Of a DNA stretch of 64,000 bases, positions 56,301 to 63,212 are shown piece by piece. The stretch is from Segatella copri DSM 18205 (GTDB taxonomy: Bacteria; Bacteroidota; Bacteroidia; Bacteroidales; Bacteroidaceae). A model generated the notes under the pieces. It saw only the letters and a list, made by a program, of their open reading frames with translations, had not been told where the DNA came from and did no database searches. Each line of letters opens with the position of its first letter. The first letter of the stretch is position 1. The stretch lies in the NCBI RefSeq assembly GCF_025151535.1, contig NZ_CP102288.1, forward strand, positions 2,179,501 through 2,243,500, written 5' to 3'. Made by a program: the position numbers and the translations under genes.

Positions 56301-57887
56301 CAGATAATAAACGTTCTTCATCATCAACCCCCAGTTGCCCTGTCGCGGATTGCTGCTGGTATTCTTGAGCGATTTCACGAAGAGTGCCTGCTTGGTATCG
56401 CTGAGATCGGATGCAAACTCGCCCACCTGATAGGTTACGCCTCCCGATGTATACTCATAGGCTACGGCAAGTACCTGGTCGGTCTGCAGACTGGTTTTCA
56501 ATGAGATATAACCCAAGGCGGTATTGACTGTATACTCAGAAGAATTAAGCAGACGGGCACTCTCCAGTTTCTCATAATCGGCTCCGCCAACCAGTCCGCC
56601 TCCATCGAGAGTAGTTGCAGCCTGGTCGATGTCACGGGCAGCAGCATACTGCCCTGTCATCGCAGCATACTCTGTATTCGCCTGGTTAGAAGGCACCTGT
56701 CCGCTCGCCGCCCACATCGGGTTGCTCAGTTTCTGGTTCTCGCCCAGGTCGGTCAGGGCTACGATGTTTCGGGTATTGGTGGTATTGCCGGTTTTGTTGG
56801 TAACCCACACCTCCACGCGGTTGATGGTGATGCCCGTGGTGAGATTAGGAAGTTTCTGCATCCAGGCATCATAATGATTTCTGAAATACTGGGAGAGGAA
56901 GAAGTGGCGGTTCTCCTCATAATCGGCTACATTCAACTCGAAAGGAGTAAGCTGCACACCGCCCCTGGTAGATACGCTCTTCGATGCACTCTTTTTCTGC
57001 GAAGCTACCATCTGCAGCTTGAGTTTGCCAAACTGCATATCGGTTCTAACACCAAACAGACTGCTGGCGCCTTTGATGAGCGAAGAGTTGGAAGGGAAAG
57101 AGACGTTGCCCGCCTCAACGAGTTTGATGATTTCATCTTCCTTGCCGTCGTACTTCAGTTTCATGTTCTGTGCATCGAAATCGAAGGTGGCATCGGTGTT
57201 GTAATTCAGGTTCATGTTCACCTTATCGCCCACCTTTCCGTTGACGTTGAGATTGATTTTCTCATCAAAATCCATCATCGTCGTCTTTCGGTTGCGGATA
57301 GGCAACGAAGGATTGTCGATGCTCTTCTTGTTGATACCGAATTTGAGTTCGGCAGAACCCTGTGTCTTCACTCTGATGCCACCAGGACCGAAGATTTTCT
57401 CTGCAGGTCCCAAGTCGAAGTGCATATCTGAGAAATCGAACTTCTCCTTGCCTTTTGCCTGGAAGATTTCATCGTTCTGCTTGCGGAAGTAGCTGTTGCG
57501 CTGCTGCTGTTCAGTCCATGCAAGATACTCTTTCGGAGTGAGCATGAGAGGAGCCGAAAGCCAGGTTGAGCCCATGCGGTTGCCGATGATATAGCGGTCG
57601 ATGGTATCGTTGTAGACTACCTGATATTGCAGATTATCAGGACGTTTCAGGTCGAGCGGACTCTGATAGAGGTCGCTCAGGGAGTAAGGTTGGGTGCGCT
57701 GAATCTGCCAGCGGGTATGCAGCAGCGAATCGGGAATGGTATCTTCATCGAGCTGCACGGGCTGGGCTGTGCTGGTATGGGTTTTCTTTTTATCGTCCTG
57801 AAGTTGAGGCAAAGCTATCGCATAGCCGAAGGTTGCCACCATCAGCCAAGCCAATAGAAAAGATATGAATCTTTGCTTCTGTTTCAT
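50349..57887 (-). CDS. sprA: type IX secretion translocon protein SprA
   Basis: 2512 residues, within the family's size of about 2400. It has a signal peptide (MKQKQRFISFLLAWLMVATFGYA). Characteristic blocks include the SprA N-terminal domain with GPGGIRVKTQGSAELKFGI near 165 and FEGTKTTIDVTTPTSWF near 838, and many beta-strand stretches throughout. A very basic stretch (MQRKKQEKKKKKQEAKE) lies near residue 1920. SprA is the outer-membrane channel of type IX secretion in Bacteroidota and exports proteins with a C-terminal signal. The long open frame is uninterrupted. ruvA is 18 bases upstream on the same strand. Several long antisense ORFs within it are shadows. Confidence 0.96.
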   Translation of the reverse strand: MKQKQRFISFLLAWLMVATFGYAIALPQLQDDKKKTHTSTAQPVQLDEDTIPDSLLHTRWQIQRTQPYSLSDLYQSPLDLKRPDNLQYQVVYNDTIDRYIIGNRMGSTWLSAPLMLTPKEYLAWTEQQQRNSYFRKQNDEIFQAKGKEKFDFSDMHFDLGPAEKIFGPGGIRVKTQGSAELKFGINKKSIDNPSLPIRNRKTTMMDFDEKINLNVNGKVGDKVNMNLNYNTDATFDFDAQNMKLKYDGKEDEIIKLVEAGNVSFPSNSSLIKGASSLFGVRTDMQFGKLKLQMVASQKKSASKSVSTRGGVQLTPFELNVADYEENRHFFLSQYFRNHYDAWMQKLPNLTTGITINRVEVWVTNKTGNTTNTRNIVALTDLGENQKLSNPMWAASGQVPSNQANTEYAAMTGQYAAARDIDQAATTLDGGGLVGGADYEKLESARLLNSSEYTVNTALGYISLKTSLQTDQVLAVAYEYTSGGVTYQVGEFASDLSDTKQALFVKSLKNTSSNPRQGNWGLMMKNVYYLASTVEKEKFRLDVKYQSDTTGVYLSYIPEQQVKEQPIIRVLGADRLDNNNKAHSNGYFDYVEGYTISNGRVFIPKVEPFGSYMRDYLVKRGVAADKAEKYAFTELYDSTKTVAKQIAEKNKYQIVGQFKGSAANVISLDAYNVPQGSVVVTAGGITLKEGTDYSVDYSAGEVTILNQSIIDAGTAVNVSLESNTDFGQTRKTMFGLNWEYDFTKNFQLSGTIQHLSEQALTTKVSMGSEPLKNTLWGINLNWRKESQWLTNVLDKIPFLHLTQPSQISFTGEFAQLIAGEAGGTQDNASYIDDFEGTKTTIDVTTPTSWFISSVPSLNFKDDYSDKTGLSSGFHRSRLAWYTIDPLFTRRGSSLTPGHIKGDLKQLSNHYVREVYTKELFPLRDQSSYQGATNTLNVLNLAYYPSEPGPYNFNVTDLQADGTLQNPQRNWGGMMRKLDTNDFEQANIEYIEFWMLDPFIYSREEADAADYGGDFYINLGEVSEDILRDGKKFYESGMPVDGSKSYTYTQWGKIPTQSTVTYAFATTSGSRALQDVGFNGLTDAEEQEFYKSAYLDQIQGKVNQAVFDSIFADPARDDYHYFRGSDWDEMRAPILQRYKYINNPQGNSPDSDSRSEGYDTSYKSTPDVEDINQDYTLNEYEKYFQYRVSIRPEDLVVGNNHIVDKREYSQTWRDNTKSTVTWYQFRIPIDEFESRQGNINDFSSIRFMRMFLTGFKKPIVLRFGTFDLVMGKWRTYDQPLSAASGGTLDASSVSLEENGEKTPVNYVLPPGIRREQDPSQPQLVEANEQALSLVVKNMSTGEAKAVYKNSTLDLRLYKRIQMFAHANALEQNTTRLQDGDLSVFIRLGSDYKNNYYEYEIPLKLTEPRSNYNRYVLADCKAVWPEENMLDVPLSVFTALKKNRNKAKAQGVASYLAPYSMMDAEHPQNKITIVGNPSLGEVKTMMLGVRNNSADIKSGEVWINELRLKEHNNSGGWAANANLNVQLSDWGSVNATGRYISEGFGGLEDGVASRTTDNYGTYSVTTSLEMGKFFPDKAKVSIPLYYSITKEKTTPKYNPLDTDMELKDALDAAGSKHERDSIENIAATKITQTNFSISNARVGIATKRHPMPYDPANFSFTYSHQHQYTTGETTVYERKDNWRGALDYSWSPVYKAWEPFKGLKNKSKWLDILKRFGLNWLPQNIAFNTEMTRDYYELQERDMETLMSGAAGVDAKLPLTFSEQFLWNREFSINWDLTKNLHMNFQSATHAQIEEPYTPVNKDLYADQYHAWKDSVWTSIRHWGAPLDYSQNFQASYKVPLNLLPVFDWVNSDASYNANYSWERGTEDEEGNSYGNTINTQRELTLNGNFNLVKLYNHVPFLKKVNDKFDRTQSRAQMQRKKQEKKKKKQEAKEQAADPKKALPKNKRAFEREITLLPDTTFKIRHGKNTKRLIVNAKTEDGKVFPLKYKKVDNNQIRIISKVDTAMKVKLSVLAKEPLDDKKWYKGLQLASRLAMMVRNVSINYRSSYQLTLPGFLPSVGDAFGQKKVGQMAPGLDFAFGMVGDDYIEKARNNDWLLCNDSIATPATTSRTDNLTLRATLEPVKDFKIDLSATRTKTTQKSIQYMYEGTPTTQSGAFQMTTISLGSAFEGMGNANSGYRSKTFEKFVNSLAGFRDRVEAQYAGTVYPAGSALAGGKFDASRTPVNQYSSDVMIPAFLKAYTSMGGNSLSVFPALSRMLPNWTIRYSGLGRLPWFNEHFKSININHSYKSVFAVGSYNSYSTFQEYMNGLGFVSDAATGNPSPSSMFNISQVSINESFSPLLGMDVTFNNNMTVKAEYRQTRVLNLSMTSVQLNEALSKDWVIGMGYRINNFDVFGWGAKASRSKSKGGNKNAANKNASTTKTVQNGTNHDLNLRLDFSFRKQAAIVRDIASMVSSASSGNNALKLSFSADYTFSKLLTMSFYYDRQTNTPLLSSSSYPTTTQDFGLSIKFSLTR

Positions 57888-57905
57888 CGATAAAAAACTC
57901 CTAAC

Positions 57906-58520
57906 TTATTTGATTTGCTTCAATGCCAGTTTCACAACCTGTTCTACCGGGAGATCAGGCTGTGCCTTGAGGATATCTACTACTACCTTGGCTGATGGTG
58001 CTGGCGAGAAGCCGAGCATAGTGAGGGCGCTTACCGCCTCATCCTTTACGTCATTGTTCACCATCACCACATTGCCTCCGCTGGCTGGCAGTTCGTCAGC
58101 AATGCCAAGGCTCACGATTTTATCTTTCAGGTCGATGATGATTCGCTGTGCCGTCTTCAGTCCGATACCCTTCACGGTTTTCAGCATCTTGTCGTTACCA
58201 GTAGAGATGATTTCGCAGAGTTCGCGTGGCGAGAGTGAAGAGAGAATCATGCGGGCTGTATTTCCGCCTACTCCTGAAACGGTGATGAGGAGGCGGTAGA
58301 GTTCACGTTCCTGTTTGGTAGCAAAGCCGAAAAGGGTGAAAGAGTCATCTCTTCCACCAGTCACCAGCACTTCGTGAACATAGAGTTTCACTTCCTGTTT
58401 GCCCTGAATGGCAGTATATGTATTGAGCGATATATTGAGTCCGTAGCCCACCCCCGCAGTCTCAACAACAGCCAGCGCAGGTGTCAGCTCTGTCAGATCA
58501 CCATGAATATATTCTATCAT
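57906..58520 (-). CDS. ruvA: Holliday junction helicase subunit RuvA
   Basis: 204 residues, the family length. An N-terminal OB fold ([21 protein letters not shown]), two helix-hairpin-helix repeats with [20 protein letters not shown] and [23 protein letters not shown], and a C-terminal domain ([21 protein letters not shown]) that contacts RuvB. It binds Holliday junctions and directs branch migration. It heads a unit with sprA, 18 bases downstream. Confidence 0.96.
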   Translation of the reverse strand: MIEYIHGDLTELTPALAVVETAGVGYGLNISLNTYTAIQGKQEVKLYVHEVLVTGGRDDSFTLFGFATKQERELYRLLITVSGVGGNTARMILSSLSPRELCEIISTGNDKMLKTVKGIGLKTAQRIIIDLKDKIVSLGIADELPASGGNVVMVNNDVKDEAVSALTMLGFSPAPSAKVVVDILKAQPDLPVEQVVKLALKQIK

Positions 58521-58598
58521 TTTCTTTTTCTCCTAATTAAATTAATATTTTAATAACGTGCGAAGGGCGGGATTATTGTAATAGAGTTCCATAAAATT

Positions 58599-58674
58599 AC
58601 GTCCCGACGTAGCATGTCATACGTCCCGACGCAGAGCCAGAGACGTCGGGACGCAGCAAAAGCTACGTCAGGAC
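58599..58674. repeat. ACGTCCCGACG palindromic repeat cluster
   Basis: ACGTCCCGACG at 58599 and 58621, the reverse CGTCGGGACG at 58644-58653 and a weaker ACGTCAGGAC at 58665. The second and third form a hairpin with a perfect 10-bp stem and a 12-base loop. It lies in the 460-base gap between ruvA and ddh; nothing else is seen there except the ddh promoter. Confidence 0.7.
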
Positions 58675-58873
58675 ATAATTCAAAGCACATCGGGAGGTAT
58701 CGGAAAGGGGATGTATGATGTTTCGCAACAAAATAACGAAACTGTAAGGCTCTTGCTGCAGATACCTTACAAATCTCCGCTTATTCATACCTAAAAACTA
58801 TGATTTTACTACTTTTTGCAACTTTTATGAGTTAAAATTCTATTAAAACGTCACGTATTTCAAGAAAAAGCTA

Positions 58874-58881
58874 TACTTTTG
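58874..58881 (+). promoter_or_regulatory. promoter of ddh
   Basis: TACTTTTG at 58874-58881, about 100 bases before the ATG; a clear -33 box is not seen. Confidence 0.45.
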
Positions 58882-58980
58882 CAACCGGAAATAGAATAAA
58901 GAGCGGAAAACATATCCGTTGGATGACTAAACCGCAAGAAATAAAAGAAATTAAAACAACAAAATAAAAGAAATAAGACA

Positions 58981-59880
58981 ATGAAGAAATTTAGAGCAGC
59001 CGTAGTAGGATACGGCAACATCGGTAAGTTTACTGTTGAGGCACTCGAAGCAGCTCCTGACTTTGAGATTGCAGGTATTGTACGTCGCCAGGGTGCCAAG
59101 GACAAACCAGCTGAGTTGGCAAACTATGAAGTAGTAGATGACATCACCAAGTTGAAGGATGTAGATGTTGCTATCCTCGCAACCCCTACCCGCTCTTGCC
59201 CTGAGTATGCAGAGAAGATCGTTGCCCTCGGTATCAACACCGTAGACAGCTTCGATATCCACACCAGCATCCTCGACTACCGTACTAAGCAGATGGAGAA
59301 CTGCAAGAAGGCTGGCAAGGTAAGCGTTATCTCTGCTGGTTGGGATCCAGGTTCTGATTCTATCGTACGTGTTCTGATGGAGAGCCTTGCTCCTAAGGGC
59401 TTGACATACACCAACTTCGGTCCTGGTATGAGTATGGGTCACTCAGTTTGTGTTCGTGGCAAGAAGGGCGTAAAGGAAGCGCTCTCTGTAACTATCCCAT
59501 TGGGTGAGGGTATCCACCGCCGTATGGTTTATGTAGAGTTGGAAGAAGGTGCCAAGCTTGAGGATGTAACAGCCGAAATCAAGGCCGATCCATACTTCGC
59601 TCATGATGAGACCCACGTATTTGCCGTAGCATCAGTAGATGATGTAAAGGATATGGGTCATGGTGTGAACCTCGTTCGCAAGGGTGTATCAGGCAAGACC
59701 CAGAACCAGCGTTTCGAGTTCAACATGAGCATCAACAACCCAGCCCTCACCGCTCAGGTATTAGTTAACGTGGCTCGTGCTTCATTCCGTCTGCAGCCAG
59801 GTTGCTACACCATGCCAGAGATTCCAGTTATCGATATGTTGCCAGGAACCCGTGAGGAAATCGTTGCAACACTCGTATAA
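58981..59880 (+). CDS. ddh: meso-diaminopimelate D-dehydrogenase
   Basis: 299 residues. The N-terminal Rossmann fold has VVGYGNIGKFTVEAL near residues 8-22. Downstream are LATPTRSCPEYAEKI near 67, DSFDIHTSI near 90, SAGWDPGSDSIVRVL near 119 and NFGPGMSMGHSVCVRGKKGV near 143, all conserved in Ddh. The enzyme makes meso-diaminopimelate directly from tetrahydrodipicolinate with NADPH and ammonia, a shortcut in lysine and peptidoglycan synthesis. It is a single gene with its own promoter and terminator. Confidence 0.95.
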   Translation: MKKFRAAVVGYGNIGKFTVEALEAAPDFEIAGIVRRQGAKDKPAELANYEVVDDITKLKDVDVAILATPTRSCPEYAEKIVALGINTVDSFDIHTSILDYRTKQMENCKKAGKVSVISAGWDPGSDSIVRVLMESLAPKGLTYTNFGPGMSMGHSVCVRGKKGVKEALSVTIPLGEGIHRRMVYVELEEGAKLEDVTAEIKADPYFAHDETHVFAVASVDDVKDMGHGVNLVRKGVSGKTQNQRFEFNMSINNPALTAQVLVNVARASFRLQPGCYTMPEIPVIDMLPGTREEIVATLV

Positions 59881-59936
59881 TTGGGAGTGAAGAAAGAAGA
59901 GTGAAGAGTGAAGAATTCACTTGCATCACAATAATA

Positions 59937-59980
59937 AAACGGCTCGCAAGAAGTTTCGATTTCTTGCGAGCCGTTTCCAT
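59937..59980 (+). terminator. rho-independent terminator of ddh
   Basis: AAACGGCTCGCAAGAA, eight-base loop, TTCTTGCGAGCCGTTT. Confidence 0.9.
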
Positions 59981-60077
59981 TTATTTCTTTCGAGTTTACT
60001 CATTCTCGTCTGTTGACCAGACAATGATTTACAAGGAATTTTGTTTACATATACAACTATACGAACACCCCATAATT

Positions 60078-60194
60078 ACACCTATCCGCGATTAAGATTT
60101 CTCGATTTTTACACATATCCGCGATTAATATTTTCCGTTTTTTACACCTATCCGCGATTATCGGACAGTACAACTATACACATATCCGCGATTA
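60078..60194 (+). repeat. iteron-like array of four 17-bp repeats at 33-34 bp spacing
   Basis: ACACCTATCCGCGATTA at 60078-60094 and 60144-60160 and ACACATATCCGCGATTA at 60111-60127 and 60178-60194. The gaps are 16, 16 and 17 bases, AT-rich, the first two similar to each other. The 671 bases 59881-60551 hold the ddh terminator, this array and a palindrome group, with no gene. Confidence 0.9.
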
Positions 60195-60404
60195 TCTCCA
60201 AGAAAAAGCCAGTTTTTTAATATCTTTTAATTTTAAGAATAAGATGATAGCGATACGCAAGATCATAATATTGGGAATAGTATAAACATCATGCTTTAAG
60301 TCCATTGTAGCTTTGTTTTATAATCCATTGCAAGCATGTGCATTAGCTACAGAAGCCGTATCTATCGGCCTGAAGAAGTAGATCTATCCAATAGTCGGCA
60401 GCCG

Positions 60405-60476
60405 CCAGCAAGGTTGCTGGCATATGGCAGCAACATTGTCGGCATATGGCAGCAAGGTTGCTGGCAGCTGCCGGCA
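60405..60476. repeat. GGCAGCAA/TTGCTGG palindrome cluster
   Basis: CCAGCAAGGTTGCTGG (7-bp arms) at 60405-60420, then GGCATATGGCAGCAA at 60419 and 60441 and a second AGCAAGGTTGCT at 60451. Strong hairpins are likely. Confidence 0.7.
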
Positions 60477-60551
60477 ACCATACGAAACTATATTTAAAAG
60501 GTAAACAATATAGGTTTCTAAGACTATTTAAATAACTTATCAAAAGCTATA

Positions 60552-61835
60552 TTATTTATGCGTCATGATATCAAGCACCATATCATCGGTAGCTCTCATC
60601 GCATCGGCACCGATGCTCGTGAGGTTGTGGATGCACTTATCCACATCATCATCTACGATACCCTCGGCAGAGGTGACACACTTGCCTTCCATAGAAAGGA
60701 GGGCGGAAAGAAGAGCAGTGCTGACACCTGATGAAATCTTCAGGGCACAACTTGGTTTCGCTCCGTCACAAATCATACCGGTGAGATTGGCTATCATATT
60801 CTTGACAGAATTGCAGATGCGGGTATAATCGCCACCCATCAGATAGGTAATGCCGCAACTGCTGCCAGTACTGGCTACCACACAACCGCAAAGAGCTGAA
60901 AGCTTGCCTAAGCTCTGCTTGATATAGATGGCAGTCAGATGACTGAGCATCAGGGCACGGATTATTTCCTCCTCGGTATTCTCGTTCTCTAGCGCATAAA
61001 CCACCACAGGGTTCGTTGCACAGATGCCCTGGTTGCCGCTGCCACTGTTACTCATCACCGGAATCATGGCGCCACCCATACGGGCATCGCAGGCTGAAGC
61101 GGTGCTGGAGATGATATGCGAGAAAATATTATCACCGAAGATACCATGACTCAACGGACGGTCCATCGTCTTGCCCAGACAGTGCCCATAGTTGCCTTTG
61201 ATACTCAACTCGGCAGCCTTCATATTATAGTCCCTGGTCTTGAGAATGAAAGAAATCTCATCGAGCGGAGCTGTTGTTGCAAACTCGTAAACCATCGGGA
61301 AATTGAGCTGGATATCATCATCAGCCTCATCGCCCACAGTACCGCCACGCTTATCGAGCACCACCTCGCCATTACGCTCAACATACACAAAATGGGTATG
61401 TGAACCGGAGATAATTGCCGTAGCCTGGTCTTCACCGGCATGACAGATGATTTCGATATAGAGTTTATCTACATCCCCCTGCTTCAGTTTGATGTTGATA
61501 TCCGCATCCTTGATATATTGTTTGCCCTGCTCCAGACTGTCGGGAGTGAGGTCTTTCAACACTTCCAGCTGATATTCAGGTTTTCCGATGAGCGCACCCA
61601 GCGATACGGCGATAGGCAAACCGATCATACCCGTGCCAGGAATGCCGACACCCATCGCATTCTTGAGCATATTAGGACTCAGAAGAACTTCGATACGTTC
61701 AGGGCGCTTGCCCAATGTAGTAGCAGCCTTGGCTGTACATAGTGCCACAGCCATCGGTTCGGTACAGCCGATGGCAGGAACCACCTCTTTATTAACGAGC
61801 GCAATGATGCGCTCACGCTTACTTTTCTCTAACAT
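60552..61835 (-). CDS. L-cysteine desulfidase-like protein (CyuA/YhaM, UPF0597)
   Basis: 427 residues, the family length. Conserved blocks: VVPAIGCTEPMAVALCTAKA near 18-37, GIPGTGMIGLPIAVSLGAL near 64, ATAIISGSHTHFVYVERNG near 139, GAMIPVMSNSGSGNQGICATNPV near 254 and IKQSLGKLSALCGCVVASTGSSCGITYLMGG near 306, with Cys residues that hold an iron-sulfur cluster in studied members. The reaction is L-cysteine to pyruvate, ammonia and sulfide. It stands alone between an array of repeats and the TlpA-like operon. A serine dehydratase activity is the alternative. Confidence 0.9.
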   Translation of the reverse strand: MLEKSKRERIIALVNKEVVPAIGCTEPMAVALCTAKAATTLGKRPERIEVLLSPNMLKNAMGVGIPGTGMIGLPIAVSLGALIGKPEYQLEVLKDLTPDSLEQGKQYIKDADINIKLKQGDVDKLYIEIICHAGEDQATAIISGSHTHFVYVERNGEVVLDKRGGTVGDEADDDIQLNFPMVYEFATTAPLDEISFILKTRDYNMKAAELSIKGNYGHCLGKTMDRPLSHGIFGDNIFSHIISSTASACDARMGGAMIPVMSNSGSGNQGICATNPVVVYALENENTEEEIIRALMLSHLTAIYIKQSLGKLSALCGCVVASTGSSCGITYLMGGDYTRICNSVKNMIANLTGMICDGAKPSCALKISSGVSTALLSALLSMEGKCVTSAEGIVDDDVDKCIHNLTSIGADAMRATDDMVLDIMTHK

Positions 61836-61884
61836 AATCTATATAGCTTTTATATAAATAACGTTCTTACCATTATTTCGGGTA

Positions 61885-61892
61885 CAAAAATA
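61885..61892 (-). promoter_or_regulatory. promoter of the cysteine desulfidase-like gene
   Basis: On the minus strand TATTTTTG (61892-61885), about 50 bases before ATG 61835. It overlaps the T-run of the terminator next to it. Confidence 0.4.
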
Positions 61893-61938
61893 CAAAAAAT
61901 AAACCGTATTTCACGATATTATCGAAAAAATACGGTTT
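61891..61938 (-). terminator. rho-independent terminator of the TlpA/SusD operon
   Basis: AAACCGTATTT (61928-61938 on the minus strand) pairs with AAATACGGTTT (61901-61911) and is followed by ATTTTTTG. Confidence 0.85.
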
Positions 61939-61986
61939 ATCTTTATATAAATGGAGCACTTTAGCCAAACTTTTCGTCTAAATATC

Positions 61987-63174
61987 TTATTTCGAGAATA
62001 GTTCAGCCAACTTTGCAGCCAATTCCGTACCACGGACATTCTCAGCAATACACTTACCTGTAGTACCATCTACCAGGAAGATGGCAGGAATGAACTTTAC
62101 CTTATAAGAATCAGCTATACCGGCACGGTCAAGTCCGTTAGGCCAAGAAAGTTTCTCCTCAGCAAGCGCTTTCTTCCAAGCAGTTTCATTCTTATCGATA
62201 GAAACACTTACTATTTCCAGTCCCTTTCCTTTATACAGTTCATAAAGTTTTTTGAGGTTAGGAATTTCCTTGCGGCAAGGTCCACACCATGAAGCCCAGA
62301 AATCAACCAGATAATACTTCTTTCCCTTTACACAAGAAGCCATGCTCACCTTAGAACCATCAACTTGCTGGAGTTCGAACTGAGGCAAAGTCTCACCTGC
62401 AAGTCCCTGTGGATTAATCTGCTCGTTGAGCAACTTTCCATAGAAGCTATTCTTAGCAGTTTCTGAGAACGAATTCCATTCCTTGGAGTTTTCCTTGGTG
62501 AAATAGTTCAAGGTACAAAGCATGGCGAAAGGTCCCCACCAGGAATCCTTGTTGTCTGAATACAACTTTCCATAAGAAGACTCCACCGTATCAAAGAAAT
62601 TCTTCTGTTCGGTAGCCATCTCTTTTCCCTCGTCACTATCTTCCAAAGCTTTCATCTTAGCTTTATCCTTTGCCTGGTAAGCCTTGCTCTGTTCTGCAAT
62701 CAATTTTTTATGCTTATCTTTTATATCCTTATACATCTTATCAAGCATATCCCTCACTGATCCGATTTTTGTCTGATATTCTTCGTTCATAGCACTGCCG
62801 GAAATCTTGACATTGCTGGCATTAAAACCAGTGTTCCCCCCATCATTGATGGGTTTGGCATCGAGAGACACCTGCACTTTTTCGCCACCTTTGGTCATCA
62901 GACTAAAAGTGAAAACACCATTTCTTGGACCGACACCGATAAAACGAGCCTCTGTAACAGGGATGGTTAAAGTAAGTTTTCCACCCTTTACCACACCTTT
63001 AGCGAGAGGTTTCTCGTTGCGATGAGTAGCAGCCAGGACAGCTTCCATTTCCGTACCATCAGGCACACCATTCAAGATTGCATCAATGATACACTCGTCT
63101 GCATTCTGAGCATGAGCACTCATCACAGAGATGAGCGCCAATGCCAATGAGAAAATTGTTTTTTTAAACATCAT
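61987..63174 (-). CDS. TlpA-like thioredoxin-fold protein with DUF4369-type N-terminus
   Basis: 395 residues from ATG 63174, chosen because MMFKKTIFSLALALISVMSAHAQ is a clear signal peptide; an ATG at 63213 overlaps the upstream stop. Residues 25-130 resemble the DUF4369 beta domain, followed by a Lys/Glu-rich helical stretch, and a C-terminal TlpA domain with FWASWCGPCRKEIPNLKKLY. It is likely a periplasmic disulfide reductase. In Bacteroidota such proteins are often next to SusC/SusD pairs, as here. Confidence 0.9.
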   Translation of the reverse strand: MMFKKTIFSLALALISVMSAHAQNADECIIDAILNGVPDGTEMEAVLAATHRNEKPLAKGVVKGGKLTLTIPVTEARFIGVGPRNGVFTFSLMTKGGEKVQVSLDAKPINDGGNTGFNASNVKISGSAMNEEYQTKIGSVRDMLDKMYKDIKDKHKKLIAEQSKAYQAKDKAKMKALEDSDEGKEMATEQKNFFDTVESSYGKLYSDNKDSWWGPFAMLCTLNYFTKENSKEWNSFSETAKNSFYGKLLNEQINPQGLAGETLPQFELQQVDGSKVSMASCVKGKKYYLVDFWASWCGPCRKEIPNLKKLYELYKGKGLEIVSVSIDKNETAWKKALAEEKLSWPNGLDRAGIADSYKVKFIPAIFLVDGTTGKCIAENVRGTELAAKLAELFSK

Positions 63175-63212
63175 ATTTGTACAATTATTAGAAAGATTTA
63201 TTTTAACGCTCA

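Noticed and set aside
51039..56504. Many long plus-strand ORFs opposite sprA (for example 51039-51896, 52000-52922, 54534-55259)
   Set aside because: They have no recognisable domains and are antisense shadows of a conserved 2512-residue gene.
60078..60194. Possible mini CRISPR array (four regular repeats)
   Set aside because: Repeats are 17 bp, gaps are only 16-17 bp, AT-rich and partly alike, and no cas genes are near. Direct repeats of an iteron or operator kind fit better.
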